Below, piece by piece: positions 29,681 to 37,604 of a DNA stretch of 64,000 nucleotides. The stretch's first letter is position 1; each line of letters starts with the position of its first letter. The notes under the pieces were generated by a model that saw only the letters and a program-made list of their open reading frames with translations, had not been told where the DNA came from and ran no database searches. A program made the translations under genes and the position numbers. The DNA comes from Rhodococcus erythropolis NBRC 15567 (GTDB lineage: Bacteria; Actinomycetota; Actinomycetes; Mycobacteriales; Mycobacteriaceae), in assembly GCF_001552595.1 (NCBI RefSeq), contig NZ_BCRM01000008.1:124001-188000 (forward strand), written 5' to 3'.

Positions 29681-31120
29681 ATGACAACAGCAGTAGTGGT
29701 GGGCAGTGGTCCCAACGGTCTCGCGGCGGCGATCGAACTCGCCCGCGCCGGAATCGACGTCCATGTCATCGAGGGTGCGGACAAGATCGGCGGCGGCACC
29801 CGCAGCAGCGAATACATAGTCGACGGACTCGTCCACGACGATTGCTCCGCCTTCCATCCCACCGCTTTGGCTTCTCCATACTTCAAGGCCCTCGACCGCG
29901 AATTCGGGCTCGCCAAGCACGGCCTGACGTGGCTGTGGCCCGAGATCGATCTGGTCCATCCACTCGACGACGGCACCGCCGGGGTTCTGTGGCGCGACAT
30001 CAACCGGACCGCTGAAGGACTGGGTGCCGACGGTAAGCGCTGGCTCGACGTCTTCGGATACCTCGCCGAGAACTTCGACGAGTTGGTGCAGGACGTCTTC
30101 CAGCCGATCGTGCATCTCCCGAAGCATCCGCTGATGCTCGCGCGTTTCGGGACGGGCGCTCTGCTTCCCGCGACGGGTTTCGCTCGGATGTTCAAGACCC
30201 CACAGGCGCGGGCACTGTTCGGTGGCGTCGCGGCGCACATGTTCGGGACGCTCACCATTCCTCTCTCCAGTGCTGTCGGCTCGATGCTCACTGCGGCCGC
30301 TCATGCTCACGGTTGGCCTGTGGCACAAGGTGGTTCGGGCTCAATTGCAGCCGCCCTCGCGTCGATCCTGCGCAGCCTCGGTGGCACCATCGAAACCGGG
30401 AACTGGGTCACCAACTACTCCCAGATCGCCGACTACGACATCGTCATGCTCGACATCGCACCCGACGCGGCCGGTCGTCTGCTCGACGGCCGGCAGCCCG
30501 ACCGCATTGCCCGGGCCTACCGCAAGTTTCGCTACGGCACCGCCGCGTACAAGGTCGACTACGCCGTGCGTGGTGATTCCGACGGAAGCGTCGTGCCGTG
30601 GACGAATCCGCATGCCCGCAAGGCCGGCACCCTGCATCTGTCCGGGACGATTTCGGAAACGGCTGCCGTGGAACGCCAGACCGTTCGGGGTCAGATGCCG
30701 GACAAGCCTTTCATTCTGTTGGGCCAGCAGTTCTTGGCCGACCCTTCCCGTTCCGTCGGAGACATCCATCCCGTGTGGGCGTATGCGCATGTACCGCATG
30801 GCTATCCGGGTGACGCCACCGATGCGGTCACGCGTCAGATCGAGCGCTTTGCGCCGGGGTTCCGGGACCGGATCGTGGGCGTCCACGTGCGCAATGTGCC
30901 GCAGATGCAGGCGTACAACCCCAACTACGTGGGTGGCGACATCTCCGCGGGGGCGAACACTGCGCGGCAGATCATCGCGCGCCCACGGTTCGGGCTGGAC
31001 CCCTATGCCACCGGCGCCCCGGGCGTGTACCTCTGCTCTTCCGCGACTCCCCCGGGCGGCGGGGTCCACGGGATGGGTGGGTTCAATGCCGCGCGGGCAG
31101 CACTGCAGTCTAGGGGTTGA
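29681..31120 (+). CDS. FAD-dependent oxidoreductase, phytoene desaturase-like
   Basis: The ATG at 29681 (MTTAVVVGSGPNGLAAA) follows GAAGAG, giving 479 residues. The N-terminal FAD-binding motif is GSGPNGLAAAIELARAG, followed by GGGTRSSE. The C-terminal FAD segment is GVYLCSSATPPGGGVHGMGG, as in the phytoene desaturase / carotenoid isomerase superfamily. No carotenoid genes are near, so the substrate is open. Confidence 0.85.
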   Translation: MTTAVVVGSGPNGLAAAIELARAGIDVHVIEGADKIGGGTRSSEYIVDGLVHDDCSAFHPTALASPYFKALDREFGLAKHGLTWLWPEIDLVHPLDDGTAGVLWRDINRTAEGLGADGKRWLDVFGYLAENFDELVQDVFQPIVHLPKHPLMLARFGTGALLPATGFARMFKTPQARALFGGVAAHMFGTLTIPLSSAVGSMLTAAAHAHGWPVAQGGSGSIAAALASILRSLGGTIETGNWVTNYSQIADYDIVMLDIAPDAAGRLLDGRQPDRIARAYRKFRYGTAAYKVDYAVRGDSDGSVVPWTNPHARKAGTLHLSGTISETAAVERQTVRGQMPDKPFILLGQQFLADPSRSVGDIHPVWAYAHVPHGYPGDATDAVTRQIERFAPGFRDRIVGVHVRNVPQMQAYNPNYVGGDISAGANTARQIIARPRFGLDPYATGAPGVYLCSSATPPGGGVHGMGGFNAARAALQSRG

Positions 31121-31122
31121 GG

Positions 31123-31139
31123 CGTCCCCGATGGGGACG
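31123..31139. terminator. Small hairpin after the FAD oxidoreductase gene
   Basis: CGTCCCC and GGGGACG with a 3-base loop begin 3 bp after the stop codon. Short but well placed. Confidence 0.6.
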
Positions 31140-32325
31140 ACATTTCGGACACACGTGAACCCATCGTCACTATCCAAGGAGACGGAGAACTTCTGCCGGA
31201 CACGCCCGAAACACAAATACGGGCCGTAAATCGAGCACGCCTGCGCTTCGGCCGCGCCTCTGAGCAAGAGGTTGAACTGACCCTGTTGCCGCGTTGGCTG
31301 TGTCGGTTCAGATCGAGACCGGCGTAGCGACCGCCGGCGAGAAACTACTGGCATTGGTCCACATCGACGACGAATGGAAACTCGCGATGCCATCGACATC
31401 AAACTTTGTACGGGTCGAACTCCTGATCCCCGACGCGCTTCCCATGTTTCTCAGCCCGGTTCAACCCTGCCGTGTTGGCGCCGAGTAATGGCTTCACGGC
31501 GGTGCAGATGGATCGGATCACAAAGTTGGAGCCGACCCTCCGACGCCATGGCCACTCGAATATTCAGGTGGAGGATGACCGCTCGACAATCGCTTCTGTC
31601 CACCTCTGCCACTCCACCTCTGCGCGCTGACATGCGAACTGATCTGCAAACAACGGGGTTCAATCCTTCAATGCCGTCGGAAACCCCGGTCGCCCGCAGA
31701 GATTCGACGTTGATTGTCGACACGGGTTTTCGACGCACTCCACCTGCGCAATCGCCGCGGCTGACCAGATGCCGAATATCGATCCATTCCCGACAAGACG
31801 TACATTCCTCTTGTCACAGACGGAGCGTTTCACGCAGAAACTAAAGTCGGCGCTGACGCGAGGTATCGGTTCGCTGCACCCGAATACCCGAAGCGTCTCA
31901 TTGATCGCCGCATCGCGCACTGTTGAGACGCTAGTTTTGGTACGTACTTCTGAGACGAGGCCAACCGGGACGATGCCCGATCCCACGCACAAACGAACAG
32001 GTGCCTAAATTCCAAGGAAGTGAGACACCCAGCTGACATCCTGAAACGAGGAAGTCAGCGGCCGCCGCAACTGCAATTGGGTGAGTCCAGCTGACGGGGC
32101 GTCGCTGGCACCGTGGAGGCCTCACCGACCGTCCCGGTCTACCCGAGTAGTACTTGCAGAACGGAAGTTGACCGATCACACGGTGCTCAAAGGATTCGGC
32201 AAATGCGGGTTACCGGCGTGTCAGCATCTCAACATTCGATGATGTCGGAGGTGACCGGTAGGTTTCCTATTGAGTTCATTCGCAGCCCATGAGGGCAGCA
32301 ACTCGGGTGTTGAGGAGATCACACA
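31140..32325. other. Island left flank without an intact gene
   Basis: Nearly 1.2 kb with no convincing intact gene. One stretch (31279-31639) looks like decayed coding sequence and is listed separately. The rest gives short frames in all directions with no recognisable domain. The right end contains the leader of the TIR-like gene (GAGGAG ribosome-binding site at about 32313). Confidence 0.55.
31279..31639 (+). pseudogene. Possible frameshifted coding remnant
   Basis: From 31279 a GC3-rich frame reads ...AVSVQIETGVATAGEKLLA... and stops at 31488. A second, also coding-like, frame overlaps it and continues as NGFTAVQMDRITKLEPTLRR to a stop near 31638. A single frameshift around 31440-31480 would join them. 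I do not recognise the family; this is a coding-potential call only. Confidence 0.25.
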
Positions 32326-32697
32326 GTGGCTGAGACCAAAGTCGTTTTTGTCGCATTCGCGATGGAGGACGAACGGCAGCGTGATTTCTTGAAGGGTCAA
32401 TCGCTGCACCCGCGTGCACCATACGAATTCATCGATATGTCGGTCAAGGAGCCGTACGACTCGGGATGGAAAGAAAAGGTCCGCACCCGTATCCGCCGCT
32501 CACACGGTGTGATCGTGCTGGTAAGCAAGAACTCGCTGACCTCGGACGGTCAGGCGTGGGAGATCCAGTGCGCCAAAGAGGAAGGCAAGCCAATCCGAGG
32601 TATCTGGGCCTACAAGGATGACCGCACGGTCCTCGCCGGGGTGAGCACGGTTACGTGGAGCGATGACAACATCGCCGGCTTCATCGATTCGCTGTAG
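32326..32697 (+). CDS. TIR-like protein (ThsB/MTH538 type), module A
   Basis: A 123-residue stand-alone protein from the GTG at 32326 (GAGGAG 8 bp upstream). The pattern [20 protein letters not shown] ... [17 protein letters not shown] ... [20 protein letters not shown] matches the MTH538/DUF1863 TIR-like family to which Thoeris ThsB belongs. Glu79 in AWEIQCA sits where TIR enzymes carry their catalytic Glu. ThsB proteins make cyclic ADP-ribose-type signals from NAD+ on phage infection. It is first in a tight operon: the caspase-like gene starts 5 bp after its stop. Inference: this is the signal-generating sensor of the module. Confidence 0.8.
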   Translation: MAETKVVFVAFAMEDERQRDFLKGQSLHPRAPYEFIDMSVKEPYDSGWKEKVRTRIRRSHGVIVLVSKNSLTSDGQAWEIQCAKEEGKPIRGIWAYKDDRTVLAGVSTVTWSDDNIAGFIDSL

Positions 32698-32702
32698 CCG
32701 AT

Positions 32703-33686
32703 ATGCGTAAGGCACTGATCGTCGGCATTGACCACTACGACCACATCTCCCCACTCAGCGGAGCAGTAAACGACGCCTACAGCGTCAAGAGCGTCCTGGA
32801 GCGCAACGCTGACGGCACCCTCAACTTCGCCACCCCGCGGCTGATGACCGGCACCGGTCCGACCGCCCGGATCACCCGCACGCAGCTGCGCGAGGCGGTG
32901 GAGGAGCTGTTCAACGATGATGCGGATATCGCGTTGTTCTACTTCGCCGGCCACGGCTACATCGATGACACCGGCGGGTTCCTCTGTGCGAGCGACAGCA
33001 CGTCCGGTCACGACGGCCTTGCCCTGTCCGAAGTGATGTCGATGGCCAATCAGTCCAAAGCGAAGAACAAGGTCATCATCCTCGACAGCTGTCACGGCGG
33101 AATCGCGGGAACGAGCGCGGTCGCGAAGCAGGTCGCAGAGATCTCCGATGGGGTGACGATCCTCACCGCATCAACTGCCGAGCAGTATGCGATGGAGACA
33201 GGCGGCGGGTCCGGAGTATTCACCAGTTTGTTCGTCGACGCGCTCAGCGGCGCTGCCGCCAACCTCGTCGGTGCGATAACCCCCGGCAGCGTGTATGCGC
33301 ACATTGACCAGTCGCTGGGAAACTGGGCGCAGCGGCCGGTGTTCAAGACGAACGTGAAGAAGTTCGTCTCGCTCCGGGAGACAGATGCGCCGATCGAGCT
33401 GGCTGAGCTCCAGAAGCTCACAGTCCTGTTCCAGGACCCCACAACTCAGCTGGCGTTGGACCCGAGCTACGAGCCCGAACGCTCTGGCAGCGAAGACTCA
33501 TCGGTGCCTGCGCCGGACCCCGCAAAAATGGCGGACTTCGCCGTGTTGCAGAACCTCGTCAAAGTCAACTTGGTCCGACCCGTCGACGCCCCGCACATGT
33601 GGCATGCCGCGATGAGGTCGACAGCGTGCGAGTTGACGGTACTCGGCCAGCACTACTGGAACCTCGTAAAGCAGAACCTGATCTGA
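32703..33686 (+). CDS. Caspase-like protease (peptidase C14), module A
   Basis: A 327-residue protein with a caspase/metacaspase p20-like domain in its first 220 residues: start [11 protein letters not shown], catalytic His84 in YFAGHGY and catalytic Cys130 in ILDSCHGG. A linker follows (about 255-275), then a C-terminal segment ending [12 protein letters not shown], which resembles a small winged-helix fold and is shared with the caspase at 36123-37082. In TIR-caspase systems such as type IV Thoeris (as I recall the literature), a TIR-made cyclic nucleotide activates the protease, which then kills the cell. The C-terminal part could be the ligand-sensing element; that is inference. Confidence 0.82.
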   Translation: MRKALIVGIDHYDHISPLSGAVNDAYSVKSVLERNADGTLNFATPRLMTGTGPTARITRTQLREAVEELFNDDADIALFYFAGHGYIDDTGGFLCASDSTSGHDGLALSEVMSMANQSKAKNKVIILDSCHGGIAGTSAVAKQVAEISDGVTILTASTAEQYAMETGGGSGVFTSLFVDALSGAAANLVGAITPGSVYAHIDQSLGNWAQRPVFKTNVKKFVSLRETDAPIELAELQKLTVLFQDPTTQLALDPSYEPERSGSEDSSVPAPDPAKMADFAVLQNLVKVNLVRPVDAPHMWHAAMRSTACELTVLGQHYWNLVKQNLI

Positions 33687-33967
33687 TGCCCACCGACGAT
33701 CAGATCCGCCGCGTTCTCGAGAGTGATGACCTGATGCTGCGCCTAGCGACGGCAGAGCACGAACGGTGGGCGCACTGGCAGCAGTACGTCCATGACCAGG
33801 GCGAGCGGCGGGAGGACGGCGCGTTGGTGATCCCCGCCGAACTGGTCGCCCGGTGGGACACGCAGATCGCCACCCCATACCCGGACTTGTCTACTGAAGA
33901 GCAGCAGAGCGACCAGGATCAGGTACGCCGGTACCTACCAATTGTCATCAAAGCGCTCACCGACTGA
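33686..33967 (+). CDS. Small RyR-like protein, third gene of module A
   Basis: A 93-residue protein whose ATG overlaps the caspase stop (TGATG), so it is translationally coupled. The sequence LATAEHERWAHWQQYVHDQG followed by RWDTQIATPY and QDQVRRYLP resembles the small RyR (ryanodine receptor repeat) type domain found in phages and bacterial conflict systems. RyR domains have been proposed to bind nucleotide-derived ligands. It could act as a signal binder, regulator or antitoxin for the caspase. Family assignment from memory, moderate. Confidence 0.6.
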   Translation: MPTDDQIRRVLESDDLMLRLATAEHERWAHWQQYVHDQGERREDGALVIPAELVARWDTQIATPYPDLSTEEQQSDQDQVRRYLPIVIKALTD

Positions 33968-34023
33968 CGTCGCCCAAAGCGTCGTGAACCAGTGGCGACT
34001 CGAGTCCTAACTCCGAGCCCCGA

Positions 34024-34046
34024 CGATTGCATGTCAGTTCTGAGAC
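34024..34046 (+). repeat. Short direct repeat, left copy
   Basis: CGATTGCATGTCAGTTCTGAGAC (23 bases) matches 38837-38860 in the same orientation with one mismatch and one missing T. The two copies bracket DUF6338, the second TIR-caspase operon and the stand-alone TIR gene. Confidence 0.6.
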
Positions 34047-34136
34047 AGCAAGTTTCAGTGTCGCCGCCCGCGGAATCTGCATCGTAAATCCTGTGACCAT
34101 AAACCTGTCCGCCACGGCAGAATTCAGCCTGAAACA

Positions 34137-34165
34137 CCTCGTCGTCTACATGACAGACGACGAGG
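34137..34165. terminator. Perfect 11-bp hairpin downstream of module A
   Basis: CCTCGTCGTCT and AGACGACGAGG flank a 7-base loop, 170 bp past the last gene of module A. No T-run follows, so it could be a terminator or a protein-binding palindrome. Confidence 0.45.
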
Positions 34166-34315
34166 GAGCGACTGAAAATATTGATCGCTTCCTGGGACTA
34201 CTGATCGGATCGGTGAAACAGTCCTGTTCTGAACAGGTCCAGAACTGACGAAGCCGCCGCCCAAATATGGACGACGGCCACGCGAGAATACTCGCTTAGA
34301 TTGTACGAACGCAGA

Positions 34316-34477
34316 TTAGTTCGAACTGCTTGAGGGCCCGCTTGAACTTGAAGGTTCGGCGGGGCGGGATTGAGCTGACGCAGGCGGAGGCTTCATCTCG
34401 CTCCGTGGAACACGCGCCGAGGGGTACCCACCTTTGCGTTCGAAGGTGCTCGGATCGGCACCCTTATTCTGTGGCAT
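34316..34477 (-). CDS. 53-residue protein paired with the DUF6338 gene
   Basis: A short frame with a good start: ATG at 34477 preceded by GGGAGG 7 bases away, stop TAA at 34316. The product begins MPQNKGADPSTFERKGG and ends in a Pro/Ser-rich tail, so it is likely disordered. It lies 36 bp downstream of the DUF6338 stop on the same strand, and codon use is ordinary. I believe small proteins of this kind accompany DUF6338 genes elsewhere, but cannot check. Confidence 0.6.
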   Translation of the reverse strand: MPQNKGADPSTFERKGGYPSARVPRSEMKPPPASAQSRPAEPSSSSGPSSSSN

Positions 34478-34513
34478 CAGCTTGCCTCCCATGCTTGTTG
34501 GCTCTCGTTCATC

Positions 34514-35311
34514 CTACGCTGGATAGAAGTCCAGGTATTTAATCTCATCCCACCTGATCAGCAGGTTCTTGCCGAGACTTTTAGGTAACTGCTCATTGAC
34601 CGGGATGGGGTTCCCAGCGGTATCAGTCGTCTGCATTACGAAGGCCCCGTTTATAGGGTCAAGTTCGAGCTGGTCGGAGAGATACAGATCTCCGGATTCT
34701 GGGTAGCCACTGGCATACGACTCGTTCCATACGGCGCCGATCAATGCATCGTTGTTGAGGTGCAGGACGACCCATCCTTTGAGGTTGGGTCGGCTCCAAA
34801 AATAGTCCCATGCTCGCGGAGCTGGGGCGATGTCTGTGTAAAGGTTGATCGACCGGACTGCGATCTGTTTGATCGTCGTCCGGTTGTAGCTCGACTTCTC
34901 TTCGTTCCATGCGTTCAACCATCGTTTTACTCTCTCTACGACGCGCCCCCGCCGAGTGAGCGATGTGAGCGGGGCAGCACCGACCGCATCATCACGAAGC
35001 TTGTGACCCCACGCAGTAAATCGACCGATCGCGAATGGCGTCACAAGATAGGCGATAAGCAGGACCCAAACCCATCCACTCACCCGTTCCCCTCTAGCAA
35101 GGTGCCCAGTCACCACGTAATGGGAGTAGAGCCAATAAGTCAGTGGAGAAATGAGCACCTGGAAGGCAACCGAGAACCCAAGCATTCGAAAGATCTGATC
35201 GGCACCGCGAAGACCCCATCGACCAGAACGTTGTTCACGTGCGAGTTCATACAGAGCTCCAGGGAGAAGTGCGAGAAGCGCCACGGCCAGGGCTTGAAAT
35301 GTCGACGGCAT
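34514..35311 (-). CDS. DUF6338 membrane protein
   Basis: The start is set at the ATG at 35311 (MPSTFQALAVALLALLPGAL), the typical family beginning; the longer frame adds 49 unlikely residues. The 265-residue product has three hydrophobic segments in its first 120 residues, then a cytoplasmic domain with APAPRAWDYFWSRPNLKGWV and SGYPESGDLYLSDQ, which match DUF6338. Function unknown; the family is common in actinobacterial accessory regions. Base composition is lower in GC than the core genes around the window. Confidence 0.75.
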   Translation of the reverse strand: MPSTFQALAVALLALLPGALYELAREQRSGRWGLRGADQIFRMLGFSVAFQVLISPLTYWLYSHYVVTGHLARGERVSGWVWVLLIAYLVTPFAIGRFTAWGHKLRDDAVGAAPLTSLTRRGRVVERVKRWLNAWNEEKSSYNRTTIKQIAVRSINLYTDIAPAPRAWDYFWSRPNLKGWVVLHLNNDALIGAVWNESYASGYPESGDLYLSDQLELDPINGAFVMQTTDTAGNPIPVNEQLPKSLGKNLLIRWDEIKYLDFYPA

Positions 35312-35709
35312 AGAACGGGAGCATAGCGCCCAGGAAGAGACGACCAACCCTGGTCGGGCTTGATTCAAGGAATCGAACGGCTTCTCAGGGACTGTCTCAG
35401 ATTCGAGATCTCTTTGTGAACGTAGGCATTGATTCTGACTCTCCGAATTATTTGCCACGTTTTCGCAGAAGCATTTGGCACGGCTGGTCCGTCACCACCA
35501 AATCGCGGAAGAACGATTGGTTCTCCGTATCCCGAAAATAATCCATTCCAAGATCGAGGTCGGAAGGGTGGTGGTGAATCACACTGACGCTTGATCGACA
35601 GAGTCGAAGCTGTACCTACCCTCCTGCGTGACATGTGTGGTTGAGCAAATTGTGTCGGTGCCAGTGAATACACTTGGCGTCACTACCGCACCGACGAACT
35701 GAGGACCAT
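35312..35709. other. Divergent intergenic region before module B
   Basis: About 400 bp, comparatively AT-rich, with no supportable gene. It must hold the promoters of the DUF6338 gene (minus) and of the second TIR-caspase operon (plus). Confidence 0.5.
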
Positions 35710-36126
35710 ATGGCAGACCCCAGAGCCTTCGCGAGTTTCGACTTCGACAACAACGCCACTGAGAAGGTGCTGTTCGCTGGTCAGGCCAAGAGCACTTCGC
35801 CTACGCCGTTCACGGTGCAAGACTGGTCTAGCAAAACCGCTCTCCCGCAGGATCAATGGGAGGCGCTGATCAAAACCAAAATCGCCCAGACCAATATGCT
35901 CATCGTTCTCGTCGGCAAATGCATGGCTTCAGCGACCGGCGTGACCAAAGAGATCGCTATGGCGTCGGCGTTGAACGTCCCGATCTTCGGTGTGTATGTC
36001 GGCGGCGCCAGCACCTCGAGCGCGCTGCCAGTAGGCCTGCAGCGCAATCGGACTATCGAGTGGAACTGGATTGCTATCGCAGCTGCGGTCAACCAGATGA
36101 TGACTGAGAAAAAGAACGCTCAGTGA
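35710..36126 (+). CDS. TIR-like protein (ThsB/MTH538 type), module B
   Basis: A 138-residue protein from the ATG at 35710 (GAGGAC upstream). The first strand and helix FASFDFDNNATEKVLFAGQA, the PFTVQDWS strand, the NMLIVLVGK strand and the GVTKEIAMASALNVPIFGVY segment follow the TIR-like MTH538/ThsB layout. Glu81 in TKEIAMA is the candidate catalytic residue. It is only distantly similar to the module A protein (32326-32697) but has the same position in its operon. The next gene overlaps it by 4 bp (GTGA). Inferred role: NAD+-derived signal synthesis on infection. Confidence 0.72.
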   Translation: MADPRAFASFDFDNNATEKVLFAGQAKSTSPTPFTVQDWSSKTALPQDQWEALIKTKIAQTNMLIVLVGKCMASATGVTKEIAMASALNVPIFGVYVGGASTSSALPVGLQRNRTIEWNWIAIAAAVNQMMTEKKNAQ

Positions 36127-37082
36127 AGCGGGCACTTTTGGTGGGTATCGACCACTACCCTCAGTTCGGCCACCTCGCTGGTTGTGTGAATGACGCAACA
36201 GCACTGCAACCGCTGCTATCGCGCAACGAAGACGATTCACCAAATTTCGCTTGCCGCCTTGTAGTTGGTCGCGACGATCAGACCGCGGTACACCGAGATG
36301 TCTTACTGAGAAGAATCGACGAACTTCTCGCTCCGGGTGCAGATTTCGCACTCTTCTACTTTGCTGGTCATGGGGCTTCGTCAGGAGGGGATGTCTCGCT
36401 GGTGACGTCCGATGGCACGCAGGACACTCCTGGAGTGAGGTTTGTGGAGGTCCTTGAGAAAATCCGTGCCAGTCAGGTGAAGGAAGTCATCGTGATCCTC
36501 GATTGCTGCTTCTCCGGTGGTGCCACATCTGTTCCCGCACTCACTGACGACGCTGCGGTGCTGCCGCAGGGTTTGTCGGTGCTTACTGCGAGTCGTGGCG
36601 ACCAAGTATCGATGGAAACTGCGGCAGGCCGTGGACAATTTTCTACGTATTTCGAAGGTGCCCTCGATGGCGGAGCAGCTGACGTACTTGGACATGTCAA
36701 CGTCTCCGGGCTCTACGCATACCTATCAGAATCGTTCGGTGCCTGGGAGCAACGACCAACATTCAAGTCGAACATCGATCGACTTCACGATGTCCGCAAA
36801 TGTGACCCTCGGGTACCGCTGCCTGTACTGCGCCAGCTCACTTCGTGGTTCCCGAACCCGCACAGTATTTTCGCATTGGACCCGTCCTTTGAACCAACGG
36901 AGGAGCCAAGGGATCCCGAGAACGAGGCGACCTTCGCTGGGCTTCAGAAGCTGCGTGCGTGCCGGTTGATAGAGCCCGTCGGTGAGGACCATTTATACTA
37001 CGCGGCAATGAATTCGTCAGGTTGCAAGCTGACCGCTCTTGGAAAGCATTATTGGAATCTCGTCGATGCGGACCAGCTATGA
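36123..37082 (+). CDS. Caspase-like protease (peptidase C14), module B
   Basis: A 319-residue protein from the GTG at 36123. It shares layout with the module A caspase throughout: start KRALLVGIDHY, catalytic His83 in YFAGHGA, catalytic Cys129 in ILDCCFSGG, then EQRPTFKSN and FALDPSFEP, and a C-terminal segment ending LTALGKHYWNLV. The conserved C-terminal part in both copies suggests it matters for activation. Start and stop both overlap neighbours (GTGA and ATGA), so the three genes are translationally coupled. Inferred role: effector protease triggered by the TIR-derived signal. Confidence 0.82.
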   Translation: MKRALLVGIDHYPQFGHLAGCVNDATALQPLLSRNEDDSPNFACRLVVGRDDQTAVHRDVLLRRIDELLAPGADFALFYFAGHGASSGGDVSLVTSDGTQDTPGVRFVEVLEKIRASQVKEVIVILDCCFSGGATSVPALTDDAAVLPQGLSVLTASRGDQVSMETAAGRGQFSTYFEGALDGGAADVLGHVNVSGLYAYLSESFGAWEQRPTFKSNIDRLHDVRKCDPRVPLPVLRQLTSWFPNPHSIFALDPSFEPTEEPRDPENEATFAGLQKLRACRLIEPVGEDHLYYAAMNSSGCKLTALGKHYWNLVDADQL

Positions 37083-37555
37083 CAAATATCGGGGTCACCG
37101 GACACCAGCTGATACCAGCTGAGGCTATCGACTTTGCGGTTCACGGTATTCGGAACTTGCTCACCACGGCAAGTCCCCCTCTGATAGGTATCAGCAGTCT
37201 TGCCGCAGGTGCTGATCAGATTTTCGCGAATGAACTCATCGCTGCGGGTGGAAAACTCCACGTAGTCGTCCCGGCGGCCGGCTATGAAAGCACCTTCTCA
37301 GTCGAGGATAAAGAGCACTATCGGGACTTACTCGCAAGCGCCGCAGATGTCACCCACCTTCCGTTCACTGAACCAGACGAGCAAGCGTACGACGCAGCCG
37401 GACTTTGGATAGCTGAACGATGCGACCTACTAATCGCGGTGTGGGATGGAGAACCTGCCCGCGGATTGGGTGGAACCGCAGATGCCGTGGCACATGCTGA
37501 GAGACTTGGTCGCACCATACGCATTCTCTGGCCTGAGGGAGTTCGTCGCCAGTAG
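37079..37555 (+). CDS. SLOG-family protein, third gene of module B
   Basis: A 158-residue Rossmann-like protein from the ATG at 37079, overlapping the caspase stop (ATGA). The motifs IGVTGHQL, SSLAAGADQIFA, LLIAVWDGEPA and LGGTADAVAHAERLG are those of the SLOG superfamily (relatives of LOG and DprA). Family members bind or process nucleotides, and several are proposed ligand sensors in bacterial defence systems. It replaces the RyR-like gene of module A. A role in binding or degrading the TIR product is inference. Confidence 0.78.
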   Translation: MTNIGVTGHQLIPAEAIDFAVHGIRNLLTTASPPLIGISSLAAGADQIFANELIAAGGKLHVVVPAAGYESTFSVEDKEHYRDLLASAADVTHLPFTEPDEQAYDAAGLWIAERCDLLIAVWDGEPARGLGGTADAVAHAERLGRTIRILWPEGVRRQ

Positions 37556-37604
37556 TGCGAACCCGGCATTTGTCACCTGTCAGCGAAGATCGTCGCGCGG
37601 CACC

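Larger units (their letters stand above)
33968..34315. other. Spacer between module A and the DUF6338 locus
   Basis: No gene is supported; a 73-codon frame at 34027-34248 has mixed codon use and no recognisable domain. The stretch holds one copy of the short direct repeat (34024-34046) and a perfect hairpin (34137-34165) that may end module A transcription. Confidence 0.5.

Noticed and set aside
31930-31960. A third copy of the TCTGAGAC repeat
   Set aside because: Only about 10 bases match, which is within chance.
34027-34248. A 73-codon frame after module A
   Set aside because: TTG start without ribosome site, mixed codon use, no recognisable domain, and it spans a direct repeat and a hairpin.
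35365-35673. A 102-codon minus-strand frame upstream of module B
   Set aside because: No ribosome site, no domain, and it occupies the promoter region of both flanking genes.
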